36,219 nucleotides of DNA from a bacterium. Its GTDB lineage: Bacteria; Verrucomicrobiota; Verrucomicrobiia; Limisphaerales; UBA8199. The translations under genes were made by a program, and so were the position numbers. The stretch spans positions 1-36,219 of the forward strand of contig JAJYHY010000042.1 in the NCBI GenBank assembly GCA_021784555.1, written 5' to 3'. Below, one piece after another: positions 1-6,282 of this stretch (the first letter of the stretch is position 1; every line of letters begins with the position of its first letter). The notes below the pieces were generated by a model. The model was not told the DNA's origin. It worked only from the letters and a program-made list of their open reading frames with translations, and did not search any database.

Positions 1-169
1 CGTCCACGCGGCCGTTGAAGGCGTCGAACTCAAGTTGGGCGTGCTCAAGGGCTGAGAGTTTGGCCGCTTCTTTGGCCCGGCGCTCCAAATCCTTTTGTCG
101 CCTTAAAGCCTCACGCTGCTGGCGGCGCTCGTCGCGGCCAGACGCGTATCCTGTTGCCGGTGGCCTCAT
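1..169 (-). CDS. N-terminal part of a charged coiled-coil protein (possible restriction-endonuclease-like family)
   Basis: The gene runs off the left edge of the window. Reading the minus strand from an ATG at 169 gives an open frame of 56 codons that begins MRPPATGYASGRDERR and continues as a strongly charged helix rich in R, Q, E, K and A (for example QREALRRQKDLERRAKEA), then ALEHAQLEFDAFNGRV. This pattern of a basic N-terminus, a short coiled coil and an 'ALE.A.LE...F...' segment resembles PVC-group proteins that are sometimes annotated as restriction-endonuclease-like. Only the N-terminus is visible, so no catalytic motif can be checked. The coding pattern is convincing on this strand; the plus-strand reading of the same bases is a serine/arginine-rich shadow. 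The function remains open. Confidence 0.55.
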   Translation of the reverse strand, partial: MRPPATGYASGRDERRQQREALRRQKDLERRAKEAAKLSALEHAQLEFDAFNGRVD

Positions 170-615
170 TTCCGAATGGCGGCATGTTAGGGCAAGGGTG
201 TGATGACCGCAAGGATTTTTGTTCGCCTCGGTCCCGGTTATCTATCAGAGGGCAGGACCTCCTGAGTTGGCCTGCGGTGCTTCGATGACCCGGTGAAAGC
301 GGTTACTCATCAGGCAGTGAGCATGCACTTCCTAAGCCGAGATCGTCCGGCTCATGGGTGCAAGAGAAATCTTCGACGTCATCGGAGCCGATGGCCTGGT
401 CCAGCTCGCCGCGGTCGTAGGCGGCAACCTCGGGGAGGGCTTTGGGGCAACGGCAACGGGGACGGTTGGGAATGGCGGGGTCTTTGCCGCCCTTCGTGAT
501 GCTCGACTGGGCTGACCTCTCCGGCTATGCTGGCTGCGATGAAACGAAAGGGCAACGCCAAACCCGGGCAGGACGACCTGCTCCGACCCGCAAGGGAGCT
601 GGCCGCTTGGACTGA
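170..615. other. Intergenic stretch with one doubtful small frame
   Basis: No recognisable gene is seen. The plus frame 354-515 (53 codons, starting MGAREIFDVIGADG) has GC-rich third positions and is preceded in frame by a few plausible codons after a stop at 333, so it may be a remnant of a coding sequence. It matches no family I recognise. Bases 279-310 hold one copy of a direct repeat described separately. Confidence 0.3.
279..310 (+). repeat. Direct repeat copy A (pairs with 1409-1440)
   Basis: Copy A begins gcttcgatgacccg. It matches 27 of 32 bases in copy B at 1409-1440, and the five differences are all transitions. The two copies lie in the same orientation 1.1 kb apart and bracket the DUF4258/zinc-finger fragment and the transposase fragment. 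It may be the remains of an element end or of a duplicated gene tail; the origin is unknown. Confidence 0.5.
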
Positions 616-780
616 GGCCAATGTCTTCCAACCTTGGCTTATGTTGCGGGCAGACCGCTCCACGTGGTGGCCGCGTGGGACGAGGCAAACAGACGTGCCT
701 TTGTCATCACCGCCTACGAGCCGTCCTTGGACGTTTTTGAATCCGACTATCGAACGAAGAAAAGACATGAACACGAGTGA
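616..780 (+). pseudogene. C-terminal fragment of a DUF4258-like toxin
   Basis: The frame is open only from 616 (a stop codon sits at 613-615) to the stop at 778-780. Its end reads VAGRPLHVVAAWDEAN followed by FVITAYEPSLDVFESDYRTKK. This matches the conserved C-terminal half of DUF4258 proteins, where 'RPLHVV..WDE...I.ITAYEPD...W..DFR.R' is typical. The N-terminal half, which normally carries the conserved H..R..R residues, is not found in any frame just upstream, so the toxin gene is broken. The stop overlaps the start of the zinc-finger gene by 14 bases, the spacing expected of an intact toxin-antitoxin pair. Family assignment is by motif memory and is reasonably secure. Confidence 0.6.
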
Positions 781-1000
781 TCCTATCTGCCCCCTATGCG
801 GCGGGAACAAGACCCGAGGCAAGACGACTTTCAGCGCCGACCTGGGCAGCGGCGTCGTGGTGGTCCGCCAAGTGCCGGCCGCCATCTGTTCTCAGTGCGG
901 CGAAGAATGGATTGACGATGCGACTGCTTGTCAATTGGAAAAGATCGTCAACGACGCGCGCGAACGGCGGCTGCAAGTGGAGGTGGCGGAGATGGTATGA
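767..1000 (+). CDS. YgiT-type zinc-finger protein (antitoxin-like)
   Basis: This small protein of 77 residues has two CxxC knuckles, C8/C11 (CPLCGG) and C41/C44 (CSQCGEEW), separated by a beta-rich stretch. The arrangement is that of YgiT-type zinc-finger domains, which form the antitoxin-side partner next to DUF4258 toxins. The ATG at 767 is chosen because MNTSDPICPLCGG is the natural start of the family; an in-frame longer reading from 527 would add an unrelated basic peptide. The gene overlaps the end of the DUF4258 fragment. No helix-turn-helix follows the zinc finger, so it is the short form. With the toxin truncated, this protein may be an orphan. Confidence 0.75.
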   Translation: MNTSDPICPLCGGNKTRGKTTFSADLGSGVVVVRQVPAAICSQCGEEWIDDATACQLEKIVNDARERRLQVEVAEMV

Positions 1001-1067
1001 TGGGGTTGGTTCCCCATGTCGCCGCATCTGGGTTGCATTTGCGTCCGCCGCCCCGACAACTCGCGCC

Positions 1068-1139
1068 ATGGCTCGGAAGTTCCGCATCCAATGTCCGGGC
1101 ACCGTTTACCACGTCAAGAGCTTCCCCGCCTGTCTGGAC
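1068..1139 (+). pseudogene. N-terminal fragment of a REP-associated (Y1, RAYT-like) transposase
   Basis: The first 18 codons read MARKFRIQCPGTVYHVKS, very close to the common start of Y1 transposases associated with REP elements ('MARKLRIQYPGAVYHVMNRG'). After that the similarity ends and neither the HUH motif nor the catalytic tyrosine region is present. The rest of the gene has been lost by deletion or rearrangement. It lies between the zinc-finger gene and the second copy of the 32-bp direct repeat. Confidence 0.6.
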
Positions 1140-1587
1140 AAGGGGACTCAGTTGATGAGGTTGTCGCGTATCCAGCACGCCTTGACCAAGGTGAGACCTC
1201 GAGGCGAGACGGTTTGCGTTGGAGGAGGCAAGGCAGGCGACCCCAGGTATCTCCGGCCTTCTTGAGCCATGCATTACCACTGCCCTCCACGACAGGCGCC
1301 CTGCACCGTCCACTGAACAAGTGCCCAAATCCTCTATGGCGCCGATTATGGCGGGAGGTGCAGGCGCCAAGAGGCGACTTCACGCCGGCCATAAGGTTGG
1401 CGTGGGGAGCTTCGATGACCCGATGAAGGTGGTTGCTCGTTAAACGGGACGCATGGGCCTCTTCACCCCGTGAGGTGGGGGCCTGACGTGGTCTTTTTGC
1501 CCTGCGCCAGCTTTTATCTCACGGGCCAAGCGCGGTCTTTTCGAGGGCGCGAATCGCTGGCGAGAGATCGGCTGGAAGAGGAAAACG
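1140..1587. other. Degenerate stretch without a gene
   Basis: No frame with a recognisable product is seen on either strand. The only notable item is copy B of the direct repeat at 1409-1440. Several overlapping arginine- and proline-rich readings are GC shadows. Confidence 0.4.
1409..1440 (+). repeat. Direct repeat copy B (pairs with 279-310)
   Basis: This is the second copy of the 32-bp imperfect repeat. In one frame it reads SFDDPMKVVAR and stop, while copy A reads SFDDPVKAVTHQ, so both may derive from the end of one protein. I do not recognise the protein. Confidence 0.5.
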
Positions 1588-1851
1588 CTAATCCGCGCTG
1601 ATAAACGCTAATCTGGGAAAGGAGGGCGTCGGGCTTCTCAGGCAGTCGCCGGAGGGCAAATTGTTTTGGAGCTTGTCGGTCCAGCGGTTGAATACTTGGA
1701 CGCCGAATTGCCGGAAATCCTCCACGTTGCGCGTGGCCACGGTCCAGCCGCGGCTTGGTGCCGTCGCGGCAATCAAACTGGGTGAGACAGCCGCCGAGGG
1801 CTTCGCCTTTTGGCCCTCGCTCAGGACGTTCGTGTCCAGGACGAAGATCAC
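1588..1851 (-). pseudogene. PIN-domain (VapC/FitB-like) toxin with a large internal deletion
   Basis: The reading begins at a GTG (1851) with MIFVLDTNVLSE, the exact N-terminal signature of PIN toxins including the first catalytic aspartate. Within ten codons it jumps to PSLIAATAPSRGWTVATRNVEDFRQFGVQVFNRW, the family's C-terminal signature (normally 'D.LIAATA...GLTLVTRN..DF...GV.V.NPW'). About 80 central residues, holding the other acidic ligands, are missing, so the RNase should be inactive. The aspartate expected before LIAATA is replaced by S. An upstream minus-strand frame ending KVTKVSL overlaps the start by four bases (GTGA) and could be the tail of its antitoxin. Confidence 0.7.
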
Positions 1852-1975
1852 AAGCTCACCTTTGTCACTTTGCCGCGCGTCGGCGCAATCTCAAGGTTCA
1901 GCCCCCGCCCGGAATGGAGCGCGTCCCACGCCGAGACCCGCTGCCGCTCGGCCGGCACGGCTCGACGCCATATCG
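1848..1975 (-). pseudogene. Possible antitoxin tail upstream of the PIN fragment
   Basis: A minus-strand frame ending at 1848 reads VPAERQRVSAWDALHSG, then LNLEIAPTRGKVTKVSL and stop, with the stop overlapping the GTG of the PIN frame. Such overlap is the usual layout for an antitoxin followed by its VapC partner. No start codon or DNA-binding fold can be shown, so it is listed as a possible remnant only. Confidence 0.3.
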
Positions 1976-2220
1976 CACCGCTCCGGATCGACGCCGGGCA
2001 GCTTGTGAGAATAACAAACACCTCGTCTTAACCCTCACACTTTTCACAGCGGCAGGTAAAGAACGAGGTTGCCAATGTCGGCGGGCGCGGCGCACTCCAC
2101 GACGACAGCCAAGACAGTGACACCCACGTGATCCGGTCCAGAACTCGCCGGCCGCGTCCTGCGGGTTATAGTGTCCGAAGCCGAGCCCAAGCGGGTCATC
2201 ACCGCCCATCTCGGCCGCAA

Positions 2221-2280
2221 ATCAATGAACTTGAAGAATTCTCCTCAGATTTGGAACGTCTCCGCAGCCTCTCGAAGTAA
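2221..2280 (+). pseudogene. Possible antitoxin tail upstream of the DUF3368 fragment
   Basis: The plus frame ending at the TAA 2278-2280 reads INELEEFSSDLERLRSLSK, a plausible amphipathic helical tail, and abuts the GTG start of the PIN fragment at 2281. Upstream in the same frame the sequence loses coding character. Position and composition suggest an antitoxin end; the family is not recognised. Confidence 0.3.
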
Positions 2281-2352
2281 GTGAGCGCCAACATCGTTGC
2301 CACCGGCGCTGGTCCGCTTCATTATCTCATCCTGATCGATTCCGCTGAAATC
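2281..2352 (+). pseudogene. N-terminal fragment of a DUF3368-type PIN toxin
   Basis: From a GTG at 2281 the frame reads ANIVATGAGPLHYLILIDSAEI, which closely follows the start of DUF3368 PIN proteins ('..VVADTGPLHYLILIG..EIL'). The first catalytic aspartate of the 'DTGPL' motif is lost (reads TGAGPL), and similarity stops after about 24 codons. This is a second, independent PIN relic about 0.4 kb from the first, and both are inactive. Confidence 0.5.
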
Positions 2353-2498
2353 CGGGCTTCTGAAAGTTACCGAAACCCACCGAAGCCTGCGGAAGTTTCA
2401 ACTCGGCCCGCTTTCCCCTTTCCCTCAAAGTACCCCCTCGACTTTGAGTTTTCCTCCGCGAGCATCCGCGCGATTGACCAAGCGGCGCAAAGCGGTCA

Positions 2499-3950
2499 AT
2501 GATGACAGCCATGAAATCAAACCGGATCTTTCTGGGCTTTGCCTCCGGCTTCGCCGTTGTCTCGCTCTTCTGCGTGGAAGCCGGGGCGCAAGCCAGAGCG
2601 GCCCCTCTGCCGGACTTTTATGTCCCGGCCAATCCCAACTACACGATCATGGGCTCGGCGCTGGATTCCCTCCGGTTCACGCTGACCAAGACCCTGCGCC
2701 AGGATTCCCGCGGCCACCTTATGTCCACATCGAGCTTCGTCAATCCCGAAGGACAGGTCATGGCCTGGCACGATTTCGGAAACCTGGAAGGTCCGGGATG
2801 GGCCGCCAACGCGGTGGGTGGGGCCTGGGAGATTTACCAAATGGGCGCTTTCCTCCGCAGGCCCGCCTGGCAAAGCAACGCGCTGGCCATCCTCGACCAT
2901 GTGCTGGACGCCGGCTTTCTCGATGAACGGAGCGGCTTCATCCGGCCCTACCGCGAGACGACCACCGGAAAATTCTGCCTCAATTACAAGCACAACTCCG
3001 ATTGGATCTGCCCCGGATCAATGGCCAAGATCGCCTTCCAGTTCCTCCGCTTCGCGGATGACCTCGGACGCGCTCCGCGCGCCCAACTCATGCGCCGGCA
3101 GGCTGTCCGTTGCGCCGATTGGATCCAAAAGCACGTTCCGCCGACCCCTAACGGCTGGTTTCCCCGGCGCATCGACCCTGCCGGCAAAGCCTATCGCAAG
3201 TCGCCCGAAGGCGGCCGGGACCCGCTCTGGGAGACCTCGGGCGACAGCCTGTTCGTTCTGCAACTCCAGGCGGCCCTGACCCAGCGCCGCCTGGCTGATT
3301 ACAAGCCCTCACTGAAGCGCGAGTCGGAGGTCTTCATCCGGGCCGGCGGCTTCTTCGGCAGCATCAATCATGACACCTACGACGCCCACGAGAACGTGGC
3401 CTACTCCGTGGCGTTCCGGACCTTTGACCACATCGCGCGCGTCCTCACCAATGATACCATCCGCGCATTTGCTTTTCAGAAGTGCCTACAACGGCTCGAC
3501 GGCTTCAAGATGCGCGGCAACCGCAACGGCGTCGCCACCAAAGGGCTGCTCTTCATGGAGAAGTCATGGGATACGGCCTACCTCTGGGAGAACGCCGAGG
3601 CGGCGCTAGCCCTGTTCGAGGCCGCCGCCGAAACGCGCGCGACCGACCCTGCCCGGAGCCGGCGCTATGAACGGGACGGCCTGGTCATCCTGCGGGCCAT
3701 CGCCAAACATCATCACGGGCCTTATGGCTTTCTGACAGAGGGGGTGGATTGGAACGACCACGTTGGCCAGCAGCACCATATCGACCATGCCAAATACGGC
3801 GACATCCAGTACACCGAACCCTTCCTGAACAACCAGCACATCGTCGAACCCACCCTCTTCTACCTCAAGCACCTTGCACGCCAGCGCCGGGTCAACCATA
3901 CCACCGAGTGGTGCGATCTGGAGGGGAACGTCCTCTGGCGCCGGCAGTAG
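2499..3950 (+). CDS. Secreted alpha/alpha-toroid (six-hairpin glycosidase-like) protein
   Basis: The protein has 483 residues from the ATG at 2499; ATGs at 2502 and 2511 are equally possible, and the last gives the cleanest signal peptide (basic MKSNR, hydrophobic core, cleavage near GAQA). The mature part shows repeated helical hairpins with aromatic and glycine motifs such as WAANAVGGAWEIYQMG, FIRPYRETTTGKFCLNYKHNSDWICPGSMAKIAFQF (shown here in two overlapping parts: FIRPYRETTTG and HNSDWICPGSMAKIAFQF), DPLWETSGDSLF, AYSVAFRTFDHIARV and WDTAYLWENAEAAL. These resemble the alpha/alpha barrels of six-hairpin glycosidases and glycan-processing proteins. A specific family or catalytic pair is not recognised. 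It is probably exported and acts on polysaccharide. The stop codon TAG is followed in the same frame by the truncated Toprim gene. It differs from its neighbours in being intact. Confidence 0.8.
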   Translation: MMTAMKSNRIFLGFASGFAVVSLFCVEAGAQARAAPLPDFYVPANPNYTIMGSALDSLRFTLTKTLRQDSRGHLMSTSSFVNPEGQVMAWHDFGNLEGPGWAANAVGGAWEIYQMGAFLRRPAWQSNALAILDHVLDAGFLDERSGFIRPYRETTTGKFCLNYKHNSDWICPGSMAKIAFQFLRFADDLGRAPRAQLMRRQAVRCADWIQKHVPPTPNGWFPRRIDPAGKAYRKSPEGGRDPLWETSGDSLFVLQLQAALTQRRLADYKPSLKRESEVFIRAGGFFGSINHDTYDAHENVAYSVAFRTFDHIARVLTNDTIRAFAFQKCLQRLDGFKMRGNRNGVATKGLLFMEKSWDTAYLWENAEAALALFEAAAETRATDPARSRRYERDGLVILRAIAKHHHGPYGFLTEGVDWNDHVGQQHHIDHAKYGDIQYTEPFLNNQHIVEPTLFYLKHLARQRRVNHTTEWCDLEGNVLWRRQ

Positions 3951-4613
3951 GACGGCCCCAATGGAAAAGAGCTTCCACGACAGAGGCGCTTCAATCCGCT
4001 CTTGCGGTTGTTGCTTGGGCCCTTGGACGGCGGGCATGCCTATCTCAGGGAGCGAGGTTTGACACCGGAAACAGTCGAGACCTTCGGCATCGGCTGCTGT
4101 CTCCAGGGGAGCTTCCGAGGCTGGATTGCCATTCCCATCCACAACGCCGCGGGCCAACTGGTGGCTTATGCCCGGCGCTGGCCTGGTGAGCCGCCGGATG
4201 ACAGGCCCAAATACCTGCTGCCGCCCGGCTTTCTCAAGTCGCTGGAACTGTTTAACCAGCATCGGGCGGCCAAGGAAGAGAATGCCGGGCCGTTGGTGGT
4301 GGTCGAGGGCTTCTTTGGCTGTATGTGGGTCTGGCAGGCTGGACACCGGCGGGTGGTCTCGCTGATGGGCAGCATGCTGTCCACGGCGCAAGAGCAAAGG
4401 ATAATCGCCCTGGCCGGATACGACAGGCGGGTGTTGCTCCTCTTCGATGGTGACGCCGCCGGCTGGCAGGGTTGCGCTCAGGCGCGCCAACGGCTGGGCC
4501 GGCACGTGGCGGTCAGCGCCGCGCACTTGGAAAAAGGACAGCAGCCGGATTCACTGGCGCCAGAGGAGTTGCTCCAGCTTATTGGAGAGGGCCCTGAAAA
4601 GGAGGCGGCATGA
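3951..4613 (+). pseudogene. Toprim-domain (DnaG-like) protein lacking its N-terminus
   Basis: The frame is open directly after the TAG of the previous gene; possible starts are a TTG at 4002 or an ATG further in, and none has a convincing ribosome-binding site. Similarity to Toprim proteins begins at FNPLLRLLLGPLDGGHAYL and covers the linker RERGLTPETVETFGIG and the region WIAIPIHNAAGQLVAYARRW. It continues through the Toprim core, with the glutamate motif VVVEGFFG and the metal-binding LLLFDGDAAGWQG. The usual N-terminal CHC2 zinc-binding and template-binding part is absent. The C-terminus overlaps the RadC-like gene by four bases, which suggests that both came from one mobile module. It may be a truncated gene or a short translated remnant. 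Confidence 0.65.
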
Positions 4614-5014
4614 AACAACCCCAGGAATACAAAGTGGTCTCGTTGCGCGAGTGCCCGACTCCAGAGGCCATGCAGTTGTGCGACACACCGGAACGCGCGG
4701 CCGATTACTGGCGGTTGCACGTGGAGACCAGCCCGTATTTCAACCCGGAATGCGAGTGCCTGGTCGTGCTCCTGTTGAACACCCGGCGGCGCGTCAAGGG
4801 CCATCAACTATTGAGCATCGGCACCTTGGATACGATCCTCGTCTCGCCTCTGATGGTGTACAGGACCGCTGTCATCTGCTCCGCATCGGCCGTGGTGACC
4901 GTGAAGCTGGACAGCGAATCGAGTTGGTTCGAGCCACAACTGCGCAAGCAGCTTGCCGCAGCCTTGGACACGGTTACCGAAACCGACTTAGCCCAGCCTC
5001 CGAAATCTCAATGA
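4610..5014 (+). pseudogene. RadC/JAB-like protein truncated before the metal-binding motif
   Basis: The 134-residue product starts by an ATGA overlap with the Toprim gene. Residues from about 45 on read CECLVVLLLNTRRRVKGHQL and LSIGTLDTILVSPLMVYRTA, followed by VICSASAVV, the first half of the RadC/JAB (MPN+) fold. In intact members this is followed at once by 'HNHPSGDP.PS..D', which holds the JAMM zinc ligands. Here it changes to TVKLDSESSWFEPQLRKQL and ends, so the metalloprotease-like centre is missing. Either a deletion removed the second half or the tail comes from another gene. Such proteins usually travel with plasmid- or ICE-like modules in this phylum. Confidence 0.65.
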
Positions 5015-5173
5015 ACGTTGGCCGGAAGACCAGGCTTAGCCTCCGGCCCGGGCGCAAGGGCACACTGAGCGGACTGGCAAGCGCCAGAGCCTCAGCCTCT
5101 GCCCCGCGCCCACACCATTTCCCGCCGTGAGTGCGGCGGGCATCTGCAATCCATCCTTAACCACAAACAAGTT

Positions 5174-5347
5174 ATGCCACAGAAATCAAAAACGGTTCAG
5201 TTCGAGAAAGAGAAAGACACCAAGAACACGGTCAAATTCGCCGAGACCCAGACCCAAGGCGAAGCCCCGATCATCGGCACGCTCTACGTGCAGAAATGGT
5301 TCGTTGGCGATGCCGCCAAACTCAAGGTCACGGTTGAGCCGCAGTAA
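5174..5347 (+). CDS. Small conserved protein of 57 residues ('IGTLYVQKW' type)
   Basis: The protein starts MPQKSKTVQFEKEKDTKNTV, followed by KFAETQ, then APIIGTLYVQKWFVGDAAKL and KVTVEPQ. Short proteins with 'F..EK.TKNT..F' followed by 'IGTLYVQK' occur widely as uncharacterised genes in bacterial chromosomes and accessory modules. The pattern of alternating hydrophobic residues suggests a small beta-sheet fold. The start is the ATG at 5174; a longer reading is not needed to complete the known motif. It sits inside the decayed mobile module and appears to be the only intact member of it. Function unknown. Confidence 0.65.
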   Translation: MPQKSKTVQFEKEKDTKNTVKFAETQTQGEAPIIGTLYVQKWFVGDAAKLKVTVEPQ

Positions 5348-5569
5348 TCCACGTGGTGGCAACATTCACGGCTCCGTTCGCGGTAGTGGAACGTAAAAGC
5401 GGGCCATAAACTCGGCTCCTTGCTCTTCCAGCATCACTCCCGCCACTGCTTTTCATTCCAGAAGCGCCAGTGAAACCCATCCCCTCCACGGTTCGATATT
5501 AGACCGCCAGATACCTGCGCCTTCACTGGCTAACAGGCCTCTTCACCCAACCGGGCGCGGTGCTCGCCT

Positions 5570-5584
5570 CCAACTCGGAGTTGG
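5570..5584. repeat. Perfect 15-bp palindrome
   Basis: The sequence ccaactc-g-gagttgg is a perfect inverted repeat with a single central base. It may be a protein-binding site or part of a small interspersed palindromic element together with the hairpin 26 bases downstream. Confidence 0.5.
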
Positions 5585-5609
5585 CGCCGCGCTCGGCCTT
5601 TTAAACCCC

Positions 5610-5633
5610 GTCTGAATCGGCTCCGATTCAGAC
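5610..5633. repeat. Hairpin with a perfect 10-bp stem and GCTC loop
   Basis: The arms gtctgaatcg and cgattcagac pair perfectly around the loop gctc. No T-rich tail follows, so it is probably not an intrinsic terminator. It belongs to the cluster of palindromes in the decayed module. Confidence 0.6.
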
Positions 5634-5721
5634 TCCAAAGACCCAAAAACCCGGAGAAGTCCGGCCCAGCCAAACCACAAAGCGCCGGTCCGTGCTTTTC
5701 CAATCCTACGAAAGGACAAAC

Positions 5722-5850
5722 ATGAACGAAAACGATAGTCCGAAAAATCAGTTGCTGGATGTGCTCACCCGAGAGGGTGTGCTCATCAACCTCTCCGTCC
5801 GCTACTGGCGGGCGACACGCAAGCTCAAGCCCGAGGACCGCCGCTGGTAG
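5722..5850 (+). pseudogene. Start of a DUF3150-like protein, broken after about 39 codons
   Basis: The frame begins MNENDSPKNQLLDVLTREG, then VLINLSVRYWRATRKLKPED. This follows the N-terminus of DUF3150 proteins ('LTREGVLI..SVRYWR..KKL..EDLGL') that accompany a MoxR-like ATPase and vWA protein on mobile modules of PVC bacteria. After KLKPED the similarity ends, and the sequence continues as RRW, a TAG, and then a methylase fragment in the same frame. The remaining two-thirds of DUF3150 are missing. Confidence 0.5.
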
Positions 5851-5985
5851 GCCTCCGTCATGCTCAACCGCCTGATGTTCGGTTACTTCATCCAGCGCAA
5901 GGGCTTCCTCGATAACGATCCCAATTACCTGCGCAGCCGTCTCAACCGCTGCCAGCAGGAGCGAGGCAAGGAAAAGGACCGCCGC
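5838..5985 (+). pseudogene. Fragment of an Eco57I/PglX-type DNA methylase (type IIG restriction-modification)
   Basis: The reading is RRW, stop, ASVMLNRLMFGYFIQRKGF, then LDNDPNYLRSRL and CQQERGKEKDRR. It matches the conserved segment of large Eco57I/PglX-like class I methylases ('..WYA.lMLNRLMF.YFiQkKGFLdgd..YLR..L......GKdkf..FYR'). The in-frame TAG at 5848-5850 stands where the family has tyrosine, so it may be a nonsense mutation of a TAC or TAT codon. Only about 45 codons of a gene of over 1,000 remain. It is joined in frame to the DUF3150 fragment, giving a chimera of two relics. Confidence 0.6.
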
Positions 5986-5994
5986 CTTCGATTC

Positions 5995-6066
5995 CCGCGC
6001 GGCAGAACTGAACTCCCTCGCTCGGGCGACGGCGAGGGCATCGAACCTGGCGAAGCCTTTGAAGTG
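5995..6066 (+). repeat. Interspersed repeat, copy 1
   Basis: The segment running from ccgcgcggcag to cctttgaagtg recurs at 6098-6170 with roughly 85-90% identity by eye. Its inner part contains aactccctcgct and ggcgagggcatcgaacctgg. A hairpin (6066-6085) separates the copies. It is probably a genome-wide interspersed element inserted into the methylase relic. Confidence 0.65.
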
Positions 6067-6085
6067 TCCCGACGCGGGTCGGGAC
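6066..6085. repeat. Hairpin with an 8-bp perfect stem between the two repeat copies
   Basis: Arms gtcccgac and gtcgggac pair around the loop gcgg. It lies exactly at the end of repeat copy 1, so the hairpin may be part of the repeated element and may mark its boundary. Confidence 0.6.
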
Positions 6086-6097
6086 CGCTGTCGCTTT

Positions 6098-6170
6098 CCG
6101 CGCGGCAGAGACGAACTCCCTCGCTCCGGGAGACGGTGAGGGCGTCGAACCTGGCGGAGCCTTTGAAGTG
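6098..6170 (+). repeat. Interspersed repeat, copy 2
   Basis: Second copy of the element at 5995-6066, offset by 103-104 bases in the same orientation. Indels of one base and scattered substitutions separate the two copies. Confidence 0.65.
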
Positions 6171-6282
6171 CGGCGCCAACCGCCGCGCCCGGTTGGTGAA
6201 GCTCATCGGCATGTGCGGCCCTCTGGACCTCGACGACCCTCGCCCAGCCATCACCGTGGTGCTCCCGGACGAGGATTGACCG

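Larger units (their letters stand above)
5348..5721. other. Intergenic stretch with palindromes
   Basis: No gene is seen. It holds a 9-bp inverted repeat (5466-5474 against 5522-5530), a 15-bp perfect palindrome (5570-5584) and a 10-bp-stem hairpin (5610-5633). The last two are listed separately. These resemble interspersed REP-like or MITE-like palindromes more than terminators, since no T-run follows. Confidence 0.4.

Noticed and set aside
3948..3950. Programmed TAG readthrough joining the secreted protein and Toprim
   Set aside because: A signal-peptide protein fused to a DNA-processing domain makes no biological sense; no readthrough context was recognised.
3606..4526. 306-codon open frame on the minus strand
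   Set aside because: It spans the end of the secreted toroid gene and the Toprim relic in antisense; both sense readings have conserved motifs.
5610..5633. Intrinsic terminator
   Set aside because: The hairpin is strong but is followed by tccaaag, without a T-run, and there is no intact gene directly upstream.
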